Notes: a model not told the origin generated them from the letters alone. DNA of 64,000 bases from Candidatus Contendobacter odensis Run_B_J11 (GCF_000531125.1 NZ_CBTK010000047.1:17235-81234), one strand, 5' to 3'; shown: positions 25,571-35,720, counted from the stretch's first letter. Made by a program: numbers and translations.

Positions 25571-26092
25571 TCAAGCGGCATCCTGCTTTACCCGAATCAG
25601 CGCGTCGGTGGCAAAGCCCAGCGCTTTCGCCTGCTGCACTAAGTTCTCCAGCACTGCCGGCGGCAAGTGCCGGGTTCGGGCCAGAATCCATAGATAATCC
25701 CGGCTGGGACCGCTGATCATGGCGTAGGAGTACTGTTCCCGATCCAGCGCAATGAGGTGATAACCGCCGTAAAATGGGCCGAAAAACGACACTTTTAGCG
25801 ACCCCACCGTCGGTTCCCCGGTGAAATAAGCGCGACCTTCGGCCTCTTTCCAGACCCCGGCGCGGTCGTCGTAGCCCCGGTTCAATACCTTCACGCCGCC
25901 GTCGTCGCGCCGACTATAATGAGCATTAACCTGACTCAAGCCGCGCTCAAAGGAATGATCCAGCCGGGCTATTTCGTACCACTGGCCCAGATAGCGATCC
26001 AGTTCAAAACCGGTAATGGGGATCACCCCGGCGGGCGGCGCTACCGCGCAACCGCCCAGCATCATCAATAGGGAAAGCAGTAGTTTCTTCAT
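25571..26092 (-). CDS. blc: Outer membrane lipocalin Blc
   Basis: A 173-residue bacterial lipocalin. The lipobox MLGGC puts the lipidated Cys at position 15. The lipocalin signature DRYLGQWYEIARLDHSFERG lies near residues 32-51, and later motifs YFTGEPTVGSLKVSFFGPFY and SRDYLWILAR fit Blc. Blc binds fatty acids and lysophospholipids and is linked to envelope maintenance. Residue 16 after the Cys is Ala, compatible with outer-membrane sorting. It converges on the cytochrome gene and is divergent from the large c-di-GMP protein. Confidence 0.93.
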   Translation of the reverse strand: MKKLLLSLLMMLGGCAVAPPAGVIPITGFELDRYLGQWYEIARLDHSFERGLSQVNAHYSRRDDGGVKVLNRGYDDRAGVWKEAEGRAYFTGEPTVGSLKVSFFGPFYGGYHLIALDREQYSYAMISGPSRDYLWILARTRHLPPAVLENLVQQAKALGFATDALIRVKQDAA

Positions 26093-26142
26093 GGATGCGC
26101 AGAGATTCCCGATAGTGGTTTGTACTTGTCCGAGTTGAAAGT

Positions 26143-29100
26143 TTGACTATGTATAAAGCATCCAGCAGTCTAACGCAAACCTCCTGCTTACTGCCAGTGA
26201 TCATTAAAATGGCGGGTGGTTTTATGGGGATTATGCTCATTCTATTGATGTCGATCTTCCTGATGGGCAATGCCGTGGCCGCAGAAAAAGTGTCGCTGCA
26301 ATTGCGCTGGGATCATCAATTTCAATTTGCCGGCTACTATGCAGCGCAATGGCAGGGCTATTACGCCGATGCGGGATTTGAGGTCGAGATTCGGTCGGCG
26401 ATTAAACCGGATGGGACGATCCTCAGCGCGACCCAGGAAGTCGCTAATGGCAATGCCGACTTCGGGGTAGGCGCGGCGGATATTCTGATTGCCCGCGATC
26501 AAGGCATCCCGTTAGTGGTACTGGCCTCCATTTTTCAGAATAGTGCCGCCGAATTTTATGCTAAGGAAGGCACGCATCTTCAAGCTCCAGTAGATTTGCT
26601 GAAGCTGCGGGTGGCCCGAATCAAGAATGATCTGATTGATATCGAATTGCAGGCCATGCTGCGCGCCGAAGGCATCGATCCGAATCAAATCACCCCCTAT
26701 CCCCACGAACCGGGTATCGATCATCTCGTCACAGATCGCGTGGATGTCATCCCCGGGTATCGGATTTCTACTCCCTATGCATTCCAGCAACAGGGAATAT
26801 CGGTTACCACCCTGCGTCCTATTAATTACGGGATCGATTTTTATGGAGATTCCCTGTTTACTCACGCCCGCTGGATTGAGCGCGACCCTAAAGCGGTTCA
26901 ACGCTTTGTTCAAGCGACCTTGAAAGGATGGGCCTATGCGCTGGAACATCCGATTGAGATTGCGGATAAAATTTCCCAAGACCTGCCGCGCACTGAAACA
27001 ATAGCCCACGGAACTTTCCATGAGCTGAACCGGTTTCAGATTGACGGTGTAAAGACATTGACCCTGTATCCATTGCTTGATGTCGGTCACACTAACCCGA
27101 ATCGCTGGCGTCGGATGTATGAGTTGATGCGAACGATAGGAATTATTACCAAACCAATGGCTATTGACGAACTGATCTTTGATCCGGCTAGACAGGAACA
27201 CAACCGAGAACATAACATCCATAGGCAGTTGCAAACGGCTCTCTATGGGATTGCCGGATTAATCATCCTCATTTTTGCCTGGAACCAGACCCTCCGCAAA
27301 GTCCTGACCCGAAAAACCAGGGAATTGCTTGGAGTCAACCAACAACTCCAGGACAGCACATTACGGCTGAAAATGGCCACGGAAGCGGGCAAAGTTGGAT
27401 TATGGGATTGGGATTTGGGCACCAATGAAGTGTTCTACTCCGCAGAGTGGAAACGGCAAATCGGCTATCAGGATCATGAGATCGCCCACAATTTTATGGA
27501 GTGGCAAAGCCGGGTTCACCCCGACGATCTGGATCGTGCGTTGCGGACGGTACAGACCTATATCGAGAAGCCGTGGCCGAACTACACCGTGGAACTCCGT
27601 TTCCGCCACAAGGATGGCTCCTACCGCTGGATTCTAACCCATGCCTCCCTGATCCAGGACGCCCAAGGCAAAGTCTTGCGGATGCTGGGTTCCCACATTG
27701 ACATCACCGAGCGCAAACAGACGGAGAAAGCACTGCGGCGCAGCGAAGAACACTACCGGGCGGTGATTGAAACCTCCCCGGATGGATTCTGGATGTTGGA
27801 CACTCAAGGGCATCTGCTGGCAGTGAATGAGGCTTATGTGCGGCTGTCAGGCTACAGCCGTGATGAACTGTGCACGATGACTGCGGCCGATCTGGAAGCC
27901 AGCGAGAATCCGGCGGAGGTCGCCGCCCACATCAAAACGATTATCGAGCAAGGCAGTGACCTGTTTCAAACCCAGCACCGGGCCAAAAGCGGTCGAATCT
28001 GGCAGGCCGAGATCAATGCCGCCTACTATCGCTACCCTGCGGGCGACCGCATCTTCAGCTTCATCCGCGACATCCACCGCCGGCAACGCTCCGAGGCGCT
28101 GCTCAAAGTGCGGATGCACCTGTCCGAAAAGGCCCGCAGCGGCAGTCTGGACGACATTCTGCGAGCCGCGCTGGACGTTATGGAACGCTTCACCGGCAGC
28201 CAGATTGGCTTTTTCCATTTCGTCGATCCGGATCAGGAAACCCTGACGCTCCAAAGCTGGTCCAGCCATACCCTGAATACGATGTGCAAGGCCGAGGGCA
28301 AGGGTCTGCACTATTCAATCAGCCAAGCCGGAGTCTGGACCGACTGCATTCGACAGCGCCAGCCGGTCATCCACAACGACTACGCCAGCCTGCCGCATCA
28401 AAAAGGGCTGCCCGAAGGCCATGCTCCAGTGATCCGGGAACTGACCGTGCCGATTCTGCGCAACGATCAAGTAATCGCCATTATCGGCGTCGGCAACAAG
28501 CCGGAGGACTACACCAGCGACGATGTAGCCGCAGTGCAGGTTCTGGCGGATTTGCTGATCGATGCGGTTGAGCGCAAGCAGGCCGAAGATCGGATCGAAC
28601 ATCTGGCCTACCACGATGCGCTGACCCAGTTGCCCAACCGGGTATTGCTGACCGACCGCTTGCAACAAGCCATGGCTCAGACCGAGCGCGACCAGAAGCG
28701 GCTGGCAGTGTGTTACATCGATCTGGACGATTTCAAACCGATCAACGACACCTGGGGCCATAGCCACGGTGATCAGGTGCTGATGGAAGTCGCCCAGCGC
28801 CTCAAAGCCAGTGTGCGCGCTGGCGATACGGTGGCGCGGCTGGGCGGCGATGAGTTTGTGCTACTGCTGGGGGATTTAGCCGACGTGGAGGAATGCGAAC
28901 ACGCCCTGGATCGAGTGGTGACGGCGCTGCGCGTTCCCTTTACCGTCTCCGGCCAATTGTTGCCGCTGACCGCCAGCCTCGGGGTGAGCTTGTATCCCGA
29001 TGACCACGCCGACCCCGATACTCTGCTACGCCATAGCGACCAGACCATGTACGCCGCCAAGCAGGCCGGCGGTAACTGCTATCACTGGTTTGATGCCGAA

Positions 29101-29946
29101 TACGACCGCCGCTCCCGCCACTACCGCGACAGCCTGCACCGGATTGAGCAAGGGCTGGTCGCGGGCGAACTCCGCCTTTATTACCAACCCCAGGTAGACA
29201 TGCGCCACGGCACCGTCATCGGCGCGGAAGCGCTGATTCGCTGGCAACACCCGGACGAGGGCTTGCTGCCACCGGCGCGATTCATGCCTGCGGTGGAAGC
29301 CAGCGATCTCGCCATCGCCGTCGGGCAATGGGTGATGAACGAAGCCCTGCGGCAGATGACCATTTGGGCGGCGCAGGGGTTGCGGTTGCCGGTGAGCATC
29401 AACATCTCCAGCCGCCACTTGCAGCAGTCGGATTTCGTCGCGGAGTTGCAGGCGGCGCTGGCGGCTCATCCCGACGTGCCCGCGCACGGACTCGAACTCG
29501 AAATTCTGGAAACGGTGGCTTTGGAAGATATGGCGATCATTTCCCACTTGATCGAAAGCTGCCGGCAACTGGGGGTGCGCTTCGCTCTGGACGACTTCGG
29601 CACCGGTTACTCCTCGCTGACCTACCTTAAAAATCTGGCGGTGCATCTGCTGAAAATTGACCAATCGTTCGTGCGCGACCTGCTGGTGGATAGCGAGGCA
29701 CGGGCGATTGTAGAAGGCGTGATCGGGCTGTCGGTGGCCTTCCGCCGCAAGGTAATCGCCGAAGGGGTGGAAACTGACGCCCATGGCAGCCTGTTGATCC
29801 GGCTGGGCTGTGATCTCGCCCAGGGCTATGGCATCGCCCGGCCGATGCCGCCCGAACAGCTCCCGGCCTGGATCGCGGCTTGGACCGCACCCAGTGCGTG
29901 GATCGGTATGGCAAACGGAGAGCGTGACCTTGACATCCCAGCATAG
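26143..29946 (+). CDS. Sensor protein: NMT1-like periplasmic domain, PAS, PAS, GAF, GGDEF, EAL
   Basis: A 1267-residue c-di-GMP enzyme. A signal/anchor region is followed by an NMT1/THI5-like binding domain (about 48-300; LRWDHQFQFAGYYAA), one helix near 363-380, two PAS domains (about 405-640), a GAF domain (about 665-810), GGDEF (about 825-985) and EAL (about 1005-1245). The cyclase motif GGDEF is intact (901-905) with an RAGD inhibitory site five residues before it. The EAL domain keeps EALIRW (from 1029), DDFGTGYSS and AEGVET, so both activities are possible. The ligand is unknown; relatives of the sensor bind pyrimidine or thiamine precursors. Its end overlaps the next gene. Confidence 0.9.
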   Translation: MTMYKASSSLTQTSCLLPVIIKMAGGFMGIMLILLMSIFLMGNAVAAEKVSLQLRWDHQFQFAGYYAAQWQGYYADAGFEVEIRSAIKPDGTILSATQEVANGNADFGVGAADILIARDQGIPLVVLASIFQNSAAEFYAKEGTHLQAPVDLLKLRVARIKNDLIDIELQAMLRAEGIDPNQITPYPHEPGIDHLVTDRVDVIPGYRISTPYAFQQQGISVTTLRPINYGIDFYGDSLFTHARWIERDPKAVQRFVQATLKGWAYALEHPIEIADKISQDLPRTETIAHGTFHELNRFQIDGVKTLTLYPLLDVGHTNPNRWRRMYELMRTIGIITKPMAIDELIFDPARQEHNREHNIHRQLQTALYGIAGLIILIFAWNQTLRKVLTRKTRELLGVNQQLQDSTLRLKMATEAGKVGLWDWDLGTNEVFYSAEWKRQIGYQDHEIAHNFMEWQSRVHPDDLDRALRTVQTYIEKPWPNYTVELRFRHKDGSYRWILTHASLIQDAQGKVLRMLGSHIDITERKQTEKALRRSEEHYRAVIETSPDGFWMLDTQGHLLAVNEAYVRLSGYSRDELCTMTAADLEASENPAEVAAHIKTIIEQGSDLFQTQHRAKSGRIWQAEINAAYYRYPAGDRIFSFIRDIHRRQRSEALLKVRMHLSEKARSGSLDDILRAALDVMERFTGSQIGFFHFVDPDQETLTLQSWSSHTLNTMCKAEGKGLHYSISQAGVWTDCIRQRQPVIHNDYASLPHQKGLPEGHAPVIRELTVPILRNDQVIAIIGVGNKPEDYTSDDVAAVQVLADLLIDAVERKQAEDRIEHLAYHDALTQLPNRVLLTDRLQQAMAQTERDQKRLAVCYIDLDDFKPINDTWGHSHGDQVLMEVAQRLKASVRAGDTVARLGGDEFVLLLGDLADVEECEHALDRVVTALRVPFTVSGQLLPLTASLGVSLYPDDHADPDTLLRHSDQTMYAAKQAGGNCYHWFDAEYDRRSRHYRDSLHRIEQGLVAGELRLYYQPQVDMRHGTVIGAEALIRWQHPDEGLLPPARFMPAVEASDLAIAVGQWVMNEALRQMTIWAAQGLRLPVSINISSRHLQQSDFVAELQAALAAHPDVPAHGLELEILETVALEDMAIISHLIESCRQLGVRFALDDFGTGYSSLTYLKNLAVHLLKIDQSFVRDLLVDSEARAIVEGVIGLSVAFRRKVIAEGVETDAHGSLLIRLGCDLAQGYGIARPMPPEQLPAWIAAWTAPSAWIGMANGERDLDIPA

Positions 29947-32900
29947 GCTTTCCCGATTTTCGCACCATCTTTGGCTGACGGCAGGGCTGTTCGTGGCGCT
30001 GGCTATCGCCTTTGTCCTCTACGTCCACTCGGAAAAGCAGATTGATCGCGCCCATGATTTACGGCATCAGTCCTTTCTGCTGGCCGATGAATTGCGCCAA
30101 TCTTCAGATGACCTGACCCGAATGGCCCGAAGCTATGTCGTAACCGGCAATCCGGTCTACCAAAAGTATTATCAGGACATTCTGGATATTCGTGAGGGCA
30201 GGCAGCCTCGCCCGCAGGAGTACCAGAGTATTTATTGGGATCTGGTGCTGGCGGACGGTCAACCGCCCCGTCCCGCCAGCCCGCAGACGATAGCACTGCT
30301 GGAATTGATGCGGCAGACCGGATTTACCGAGCAGGAGTTCCAAAAGCTGGCGGACGCTAAAGCCAGTTCCGACGCACTGACGGCCACCGAACGCGAAGCG
30401 ATGCAACTGGCCCAGTCCACCGGCCCGGAGGCCGAGGCCGACCGCGCCAAAGCGCGCCTGATGCTGTATGGCGACCGCTATCATCAGGCCAAAGCCACCA
30501 TCATGCAGCCCATCGCTGAGTTCTATCGGTTGATGGATCAGCGCACGCTTGATGCGGTCCATACCGCTGAAACCCGTGCGACTGCCTTCCGGTTCCTGCT
30601 GATCGGATGCGGCATCGCGGTGCTGTTGATGCTCTGGCGGGTTTACACCGCGTTGCGCGGCACCCTGGGCGGTTCGGTGGACGCGGTTTATGCCCAGATC
30701 GCCCAAATCGGCGATGGGGATTTATCACCCGCGATTCCGATCAAAGCGGAGCTGGAACATACGGTGTTAGGGTGGTTATCCGCCACGCGAGCCAAGCTGA
30801 ACCGCATGGATCGCGAGCGCCAGCAGGTGGCGGAAGCACTGCGGGTGAGTGAGACCCGGGTTCGGATGAAACTGGACAGCATCCTGTCTCCCAATGGCGA
30901 CCTCGGGGTGCTGGAACTGGCCGATGTGCTGGATATTCCGGCGATCCAGGCCACCATGGATGAATTTTTCAAGCTCACCCACATCGGCATCGGAATCATC
31001 GATCTGAAGGGCCAGGTGCTGGTCGGCACCGGCTGGCAGGACATCTGTGTGCAGTTTCACCGGGTTCAGCCGCAAACCTGCCGGAACTGTGTCGAAAGCG
31101 ACATCGCGCTGTCGCGGGGCGTGGCCCCGGGAACCTTCAAGGTCTATCGCTGCAAAAATCAGATGTACGATATTGCGACCCCGATCATGGTGGGCGGGCA
31201 GCATCTGGGCAATGTGTTTCTGGGGCAATTCTTCTTTGACGATGAACCGCCCAACCGCGAGCAGTTTCGCGCTCAGGCCCAACACTACGGCTTTGACGAA
31301 GCCGAATACCTGGCGGCGCTGGATCGGGCACCGCGCTGGAGCCGGGAAAAAGTCAACACCGCGATGACGTTTTACACCCAGTTCGCTCACCTGTTTTCAG
31401 CCGTGAACTACAGCAACCTGCAACTGGCGCGGAGCGTGGCCGAGCGGGATGACTTGCTCAACGCGCTGCAAGACAGCGAAGCGCGGTTCCGCCGGGCCAT
31501 GGAGGAGATTCCGGTTCCGATCATGATTCATGACGAGGACGACCGGATCCTGCAACTCAGTAAAGGCTGGACCCGTTACTCCGGTTACACCCTCGCCGAT
31601 CTGCCGACGCTGGGCGACTGGACTGAGCGCGCCTATGGCGCACGGACTGGTTCCGAGAAGGACTATATCGACCGGCTGTTTCTGATCGACGCCACCATGA
31701 ACAATGGCGAGTGGATCGTCACCGCCAAAGACGGCTCGAAACGGATTTGGGAGTTCCAGACCACCCCGCTGGGCCGAATCCATCAGGATAAACGGGTGCT
31801 GTTGAGCCTGGCGGTGGACATCACCGAGCGCAAACAGGCGGAAGCGGCACTGCGGGAAAGCAATGAGTTGCTCTCCTTGTTTTTGCAGCACTCGCCTCTT
31901 TTCACCTACATCAAGGTGGTAACTGCCACCGAAAGTCGGGTGCTGAAGGCCAGCGAAAACTTTCAGGAGATGATCGGCATTCCGGGTTCAGAACTGGTCG
32001 GCAAGACCATGGAAGACCTGTTTCCTGCTGAATTTGCGGCAAAAATTACCGCCGACGATTGGGCCGTCGTTTCCAGCGGTCAGACCCTGGAATTGAATGA
32101 GCATTTGAATGGCCGCACTTATACCACTCTCAAGTTCCCGCTTGCTCTGGGCGGTAGAAGCCTGTTGGCCGGGTACACCATAGACATCACTGAACGCAAG
32201 CAGATAGAAGAAGCGCTGCGCGTCAGTCTGGCCGATGTCAAGCGCCATGACGCTCAGATGATCGTCCTCAACCGCATGAACGATCTGCTGCTCTCGTGTG
32301 AAACCCGCGCCGAAGCCTATGAGGTGATTGCAAGCAGCGCAGGCACCTTATTCGCCGGATGCGCCGGTAGTTTGGCGATGCGTGAGGCCACCGCGCCGGA
32401 GCTGCGAGTGGTCGCGACCTGGGGCGATGCCGATGCCCTGCCCACCACCTTCCCGACCCACCAGTGTTGGGCCTTGCGGCGCGGGGAGCTGTATGAAGTA
32501 GCCGATCCCGCCCACCGTGTGCATTGTCAGCACTTTGCCACCCCGCCGCAGTACGCCTACTGGTGTATACCGCTGACCGTGCGGGGCGAAAATCTCGGCC
32601 TGTTGCATGTCAGCACCGCTACTGCACTCGCCGGGGACGCGCTCCAGGAATGGCGCCCCCTGCTGATGAAAGTCAGCGGCTCGATCAAACTGGCGCTGTC
32701 CAACCTCAAATTGCAGGAAGCCTTGCGCGAGCAGGCGATCCATGACGTGCTGACCGGACTGTTCAATCGCCGCTACCTGGATGAAACCCTGCCCCGGGAA
32801 CTTCGTCGCTGCCAGCGCAGCGGCGAACCCCTGGCCGTCGCGATGCTGGATCTGGATCATTTCAAGGGTTTCAACGACACCTACGGTCACGAAGCGGGCG

Positions 32901-33232
32901 ATGCCATCTTGCGAACCGTCGGCGAATTGCTGTGGCGTTCGTTGCGCGCCGGCGACCTCGCCTGTCGCTACGGTGGTGAGGAACTGACCCTGATCTTGCC
33001 CGGTGCTACAGCGGACCAGGCCAGGACCCGGCTGGATGGCCTGCGGCAAGCCATCATGCAACTGCGGCTGCTCTACCAGGGAAGCGAGTTGCCGGCGATC
33101 ACCGTCTCTATCGGAATCGCGGTCGCCGGGCAATGGGAAACCAACGCGACCGCCCTGTTGGGTCGGGCTGATGCGGCGCTGTATCGGGCCAAGGAAAGCG
33201 GGCGTAACCGAGTGATGATTGCGGGCGCGTAG
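29924..33232 (+). CDS. Diguanylate cyclase with PocR, PAS and GAF sensor domains
   Basis: A 1102-residue membrane protein. Two hydrophobic segments (about 16-32 and 218-240) flank a periplasmic helical region. A PocR-type domain (about 330-490) with QTCRNCVESD and YRCKNQMYD follows, then two PAS domains, a GAF domain and a C-terminal GGDEF domain whose motif is GGEEL (1017-1021), with an RAGD inhibitory site five residues upstream. There is no EAL domain. The start is GTG 29924 after GGAG, inside the end of the preceding gene by 23 bases; TTG 29930 is an alternative. Overlap suggests coordinated synthesis of the two c-di-GMP proteins. Confidence 0.88.
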   Translation: MTLTSQHRLSRFSHHLWLTAGLFVALAIAFVLYVHSEKQIDRAHDLRHQSFLLADELRQSSDDLTRMARSYVVTGNPVYQKYYQDILDIREGRQPRPQEYQSIYWDLVLADGQPPRPASPQTIALLELMRQTGFTEQEFQKLADAKASSDALTATEREAMQLAQSTGPEAEADRAKARLMLYGDRYHQAKATIMQPIAEFYRLMDQRTLDAVHTAETRATAFRFLLIGCGIAVLLMLWRVYTALRGTLGGSVDAVYAQIAQIGDGDLSPAIPIKAELEHTVLGWLSATRAKLNRMDRERQQVAEALRVSETRVRMKLDSILSPNGDLGVLELADVLDIPAIQATMDEFFKLTHIGIGIIDLKGQVLVGTGWQDICVQFHRVQPQTCRNCVESDIALSRGVAPGTFKVYRCKNQMYDIATPIMVGGQHLGNVFLGQFFFDDEPPNREQFRAQAQHYGFDEAEYLAALDRAPRWSREKVNTAMTFYTQFAHLFSAVNYSNLQLARSVAERDDLLNALQDSEARFRRAMEEIPVPIMIHDEDDRILQLSKGWTRYSGYTLADLPTLGDWTERAYGARTGSEKDYIDRLFLIDATMNNGEWIVTAKDGSKRIWEFQTTPLGRIHQDKRVLLSLAVDITERKQAEAALRESNELLSLFLQHSPLFTYIKVVTATESRVLKASENFQEMIGIPGSELVGKTMEDLFPAEFAAKITADDWAVVSSGQTLELNEHLNGRTYTTLKFPLALGGRSLLAGYTIDITERKQIEEALRVSLADVKRHDAQMIVLNRMNDLLLSCETRAEAYEVIASSAGTLFAGCAGSLAMREATAPELRVVATWGDADALPTTFPTHQCWALRRGELYEVADPAHRVHCQHFATPPQYAYWCIPLTVRGENLGLLHVSTATALAGDALQEWRPLLMKVSGSIKLALSNLKLQEALREQAIHDVLTGLFNRRYLDETLPRELRRCQRSGEPLAVAMLDLDHFKGFNDTYGHEAGDAILRTVGELLWRSLRAGDLACRYGGEELTLILPGATADQARTRLDGLRQAIMQLRLLYQGSELPAITVSIGIAVAGQWETNATALLGRADAALYRAKESGRNRVMIAGA

Positions 33233-33261
33233 CGGTCCATTGCCTTGCCTGAGAAACCGTT

Positions 33262-33366
33262 CACCCCCCCCACCCCAGCCCTCCCCCACAAGGGGGGAGG
33301 GAGTCTTGCGGAACAATAGGTTGCTGGCTCCCCCTCCCCGCGCGGGAGGGGGTTGGGGGGAGGGGG
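33262..33366. repeat. G/C-tract palindromic intergenic repeat
   Basis: Two adjacent G/C-only hairpins: CCCTCCCCC (33279-33287) with GGGGGAGGG (33293-33301), and CCCCCTCCC (33330-33338) with GGGAGGGGG (33344-33352), followed by more G tracts. It lies between convergent genes. Similar G/C-tract repeats are common in proteobacterial intergenic DNA. The plus strand has enough G runs to form a quadruplex. Confidence 0.65.
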
Positions 33367-33386
33367 TCTGAACGCTTACCCTAAGA

Positions 33387-34145
33387 CTATTCCGATTGGC
33401 GCCGATACCACTCCGCATGTTCGACACTGTAGAGATAGGACGCTGGAAATCCTTCCGGCTGAATCACCTGTCCAACCAGAATCAGCGCAGTACGGGTAAA
33501 ACCCTTCGCTTCAACTTTGGCGGCGATGTCGGCCAGAGTGCCCACTACCCCATCCTGATCCGGCCATGACACCCGATGCAGCACCGCTACCGGACACTCC
33601 GCGCCGTAGCACGGAATCAGTTCCGTCACGATCTCCTGCAACTTGTCCACACTAAGATAAATCGCCATGGTCGCCCGGTGCTGGGCCAATTCCGGCAGAC
33701 TTTCCCCTTCCGGCATCGGAGTTTTGCCGGCATGGCGGGTGAGAATGAGGGTCTGGCTAATACCCGGCAGAGTCAGTTCCCGACGTAACATTGCGGCCCC
33801 GGCAAAGGCGGCGGTCACCCCAGGAATCACCTGGTACGGAATTCCCAGTTTTTCCAGTTCGCGGATTTGTTCACCAATGGCTCCGTACAATGCTGGATCG
33901 CCGGTATGCACCCGCGCCACATCCAACCCCTGCTCATGCGCGGCGCGGATCCGAGCCATGATCCCGTCCAGACTCAGATCAGCGGTATTGACAATCTCCG
34001 CCGTGGGGTTGGCGGTCAGAACCACTTCCTTAGGCACCAGCGAGCCGGCGTACAGCACCAACGGACATTCGCGGATCAGGCGCTGACCCTTGACGGTGAT
34101 CAGTTCGGGATCGCCGGGACCGGCGCCAATGAAATAAACAGTCAT
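33387..34145 (-). CDS. cobM: Precorrin-4 C(11)-methyltransferase (CobM/CbiF)
   Basis: SAM-dependent methylase of corrin-ring synthesis acting at C-11. The 252-residue protein has the tetrapyrrole methylase start YFIGAGPGDPELITVKG (residues 4-20), the LVLYAGSLV motif, VHTGDPALYGA near 78-88 and IPGVTAAFAGAAML near 107-120, which is diagnostic of CobM/CbiF. No other corrin gene is adjacent, so the pathway is dispersed. Together with the PduO-type adenosyltransferase it supports B12 synthesis in this organism. Confidence 0.93.
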   Translation of the reverse strand: MTVYFIGAGPGDPELITVKGQRLIRECPLVLYAGSLVPKEVVLTANPTAEIVNTADLSLDGIMARIRAAHEQGLDVARVHTGDPALYGAIGEQIRELEKLGIPYQVIPGVTAAFAGAAMLRRELTLPGISQTLILTRHAGKTPMPEGESLPELAQHRATMAIYLSVDKLQEIVTELIPCYGAECPVAVLHRVSWPDQDGVVGTLADIAAKVEAKGFTRTALILVGQVIQPEGFPASYLYSVEHAEWYRRQSE

Positions 34146-34320
34146 TGAAAATTACCCTTATCCAATGGTTCTACCAAAGCTACGCTTTGATGGGTGGGTT
34201 ACATGCATGGGAATGATGGAAAGCGGAACTTTTAGAATACCATCCTGACTCGCACGAGCAGGGCCAAACTCAAGCGCAATACGACGGTTGAAACCGCAGA
34301 GCAACGCAAGAGAGAACTCT

Positions 34321-35709
34321 ATGGAACTACGGTGGAAGCTGGTTGAAACAATACCCGTTGAAGCTGGACGGATGGCGGAACCGCTGACTGATAACGATGT
34401 GACCTGGGCACGAATGGATGGGCCGGGACAGCCGATGGTTGTCACGATTGTGCTGCTACTGGATCAGCCGCTGAATGCGGAACGGTTACGCGAAACGCTG
34501 CGATTGCGATTACTGCCCTTGGCGCGATTCCGGCAACGGGTAGCGTGGAGCGCAGGCCGCTATCGCTGGCTGGAGGACGCGCCGCTCGACTGGACCGCCC
34601 ATCTGCACTCGATGCAGTTACCGGAGCCTGCTGATCAACGCCTGTTGGAGGAACAGATCGGGCGCTGGGCCGGCGAGCCGCTGGATTTTACCCGCCCGCT
34701 CTGGCGCTGTTTTCTGGTAGAGAATTACGCTGCCGGTTGTGCGCTGGTGTTCCGGGTGCATCACTGCATCGCGGACGGGGTGGCGCTATTACGGGTGTTC
34801 CTGGCGCTGACCGACCGAGCGGCAGTGGCGCAGGTCGTGGATCCGCAGGCCGAGCGCCAGGAGCAGGCGCGGCTGGCAGCAAAAACCGCCAAGCCGCTCA
34901 CACCGCTGCGTGACCTGACCGAGAAAATGCGCTGGGGAGCCGCGTTCGGAACGGCGTTGCTACGGCAACTGTTCATGATGCCGGAGGTGCGCACCGCGCT
35001 GCGCGGACGCTTGAATGGGCATAAGCGGGTGGCATGGTCGGCGCCGATCCCGTTGCAGGACATCGCCCTGATCCGCCAACGGCTGGGCGGACGGGTGAAT
35101 GATGTGATGCTGGCCGTGATCGCTGGAGCCTTCGGGCGCTATCTGCGGGCGCGGGGCGAGATCACCCCGACGCTAAAGGTGCGGCTGGTGGTGCCGGTCA
35201 ATCTGCGTGCTTACGAAGAGGAAATCCGGCTGGGAAACCAGTTCGCAGTGATCTTTACGAGCTTGCCGCTGGGAATGGTCAATCCCGTAACACGCCTGAA
35301 GGCAGTGCGGGCACAAATGGAGCGGATCAGGATCTTGCCGGAGGCAGTAGCCAACCGGGTCATGATCAATCTGGTGGGTCGGCTGCCCGCTTGGCTGGAA
35401 CGAGGGGCATTGTGGCTGTTTGGCATCAAGGCGACGGCGGTGATCACCAACGTGCCGGGGCCAGAGCAGCCGCTCTATCTGAGCGGAGCGCCGCTGGGAC
35501 GGGTACTGGCCTGGGTGCCGCAGATCTCCGGCATCGGTATCGGCGTGAGCGTTCTGAGCTACGCCGGATCGATCACGGTGGGGGTAATGACCGACAGCGG
35601 CGTGATCGCCGATCCGTGGGAACTGGTAGCCGGGTTTGAGGCGGAACTGGCGGAATGGGTAGAACTGGCGCAGATCGAACCCGGGTGGCACGGTGAGCGC
35701 TGCCGTTAA
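34321..35709 (+). CDS. Wax ester synthase / diacylglycerol acyltransferase (WS/DGAT)
   Basis: Bacterial WS/DGAT enzyme that joins acyl-CoA to long-chain alcohols or diacylglycerol to make storage lipid. The 462-residue protein has the catalytic HHxxxDG motif (HHCIADG, residues 147-153), an N-terminal PLTDNDVTWARMD matching the family's PLSPxDxxFL-type region, and a C-terminal TNVPGPEQPLYLSGA that matches the conserved NVPGP block. I chose ATG 34321; a TTG 33 bases upstream extends the frame without better support. With phaC it suggests dual carbon storage. Confidence 0.92.
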   Translation: MELRWKLVETIPVEAGRMAEPLTDNDVTWARMDGPGQPMVVTIVLLLDQPLNAERLRETLRLRLLPLARFRQRVAWSAGRYRWLEDAPLDWTAHLHSMQLPEPADQRLLEEQIGRWAGEPLDFTRPLWRCFLVENYAAGCALVFRVHHCIADGVALLRVFLALTDRAAVAQVVDPQAERQEQARLAAKTAKPLTPLRDLTEKMRWGAAFGTALLRQLFMMPEVRTALRGRLNGHKRVAWSAPIPLQDIALIRQRLGGRVNDVMLAVIAGAFGRYLRARGEITPTLKVRLVVPVNLRAYEEEIRLGNQFAVIFTSLPLGMVNPVTRLKAVRAQMERIRILPEAVANRVMINLVGRLPAWLERGALWLFGIKATAVITNVPGPEQPLYLSGAPLGRVLAWVPQISGIGIGVSVLSYAGSITVGVMTDSGVIADPWELVAGFEAELAEWVELAQIEPGWHGERCR

Positions 35710-35720
35710 TGACAAGAAGT

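Noticed and set aside
32348..33427. 359-codon minus-strand frame antisense to the PocR cyclase gene
   Set aside because: Antisense shadow; its N-terminus only translates the G/C-tract repeat.
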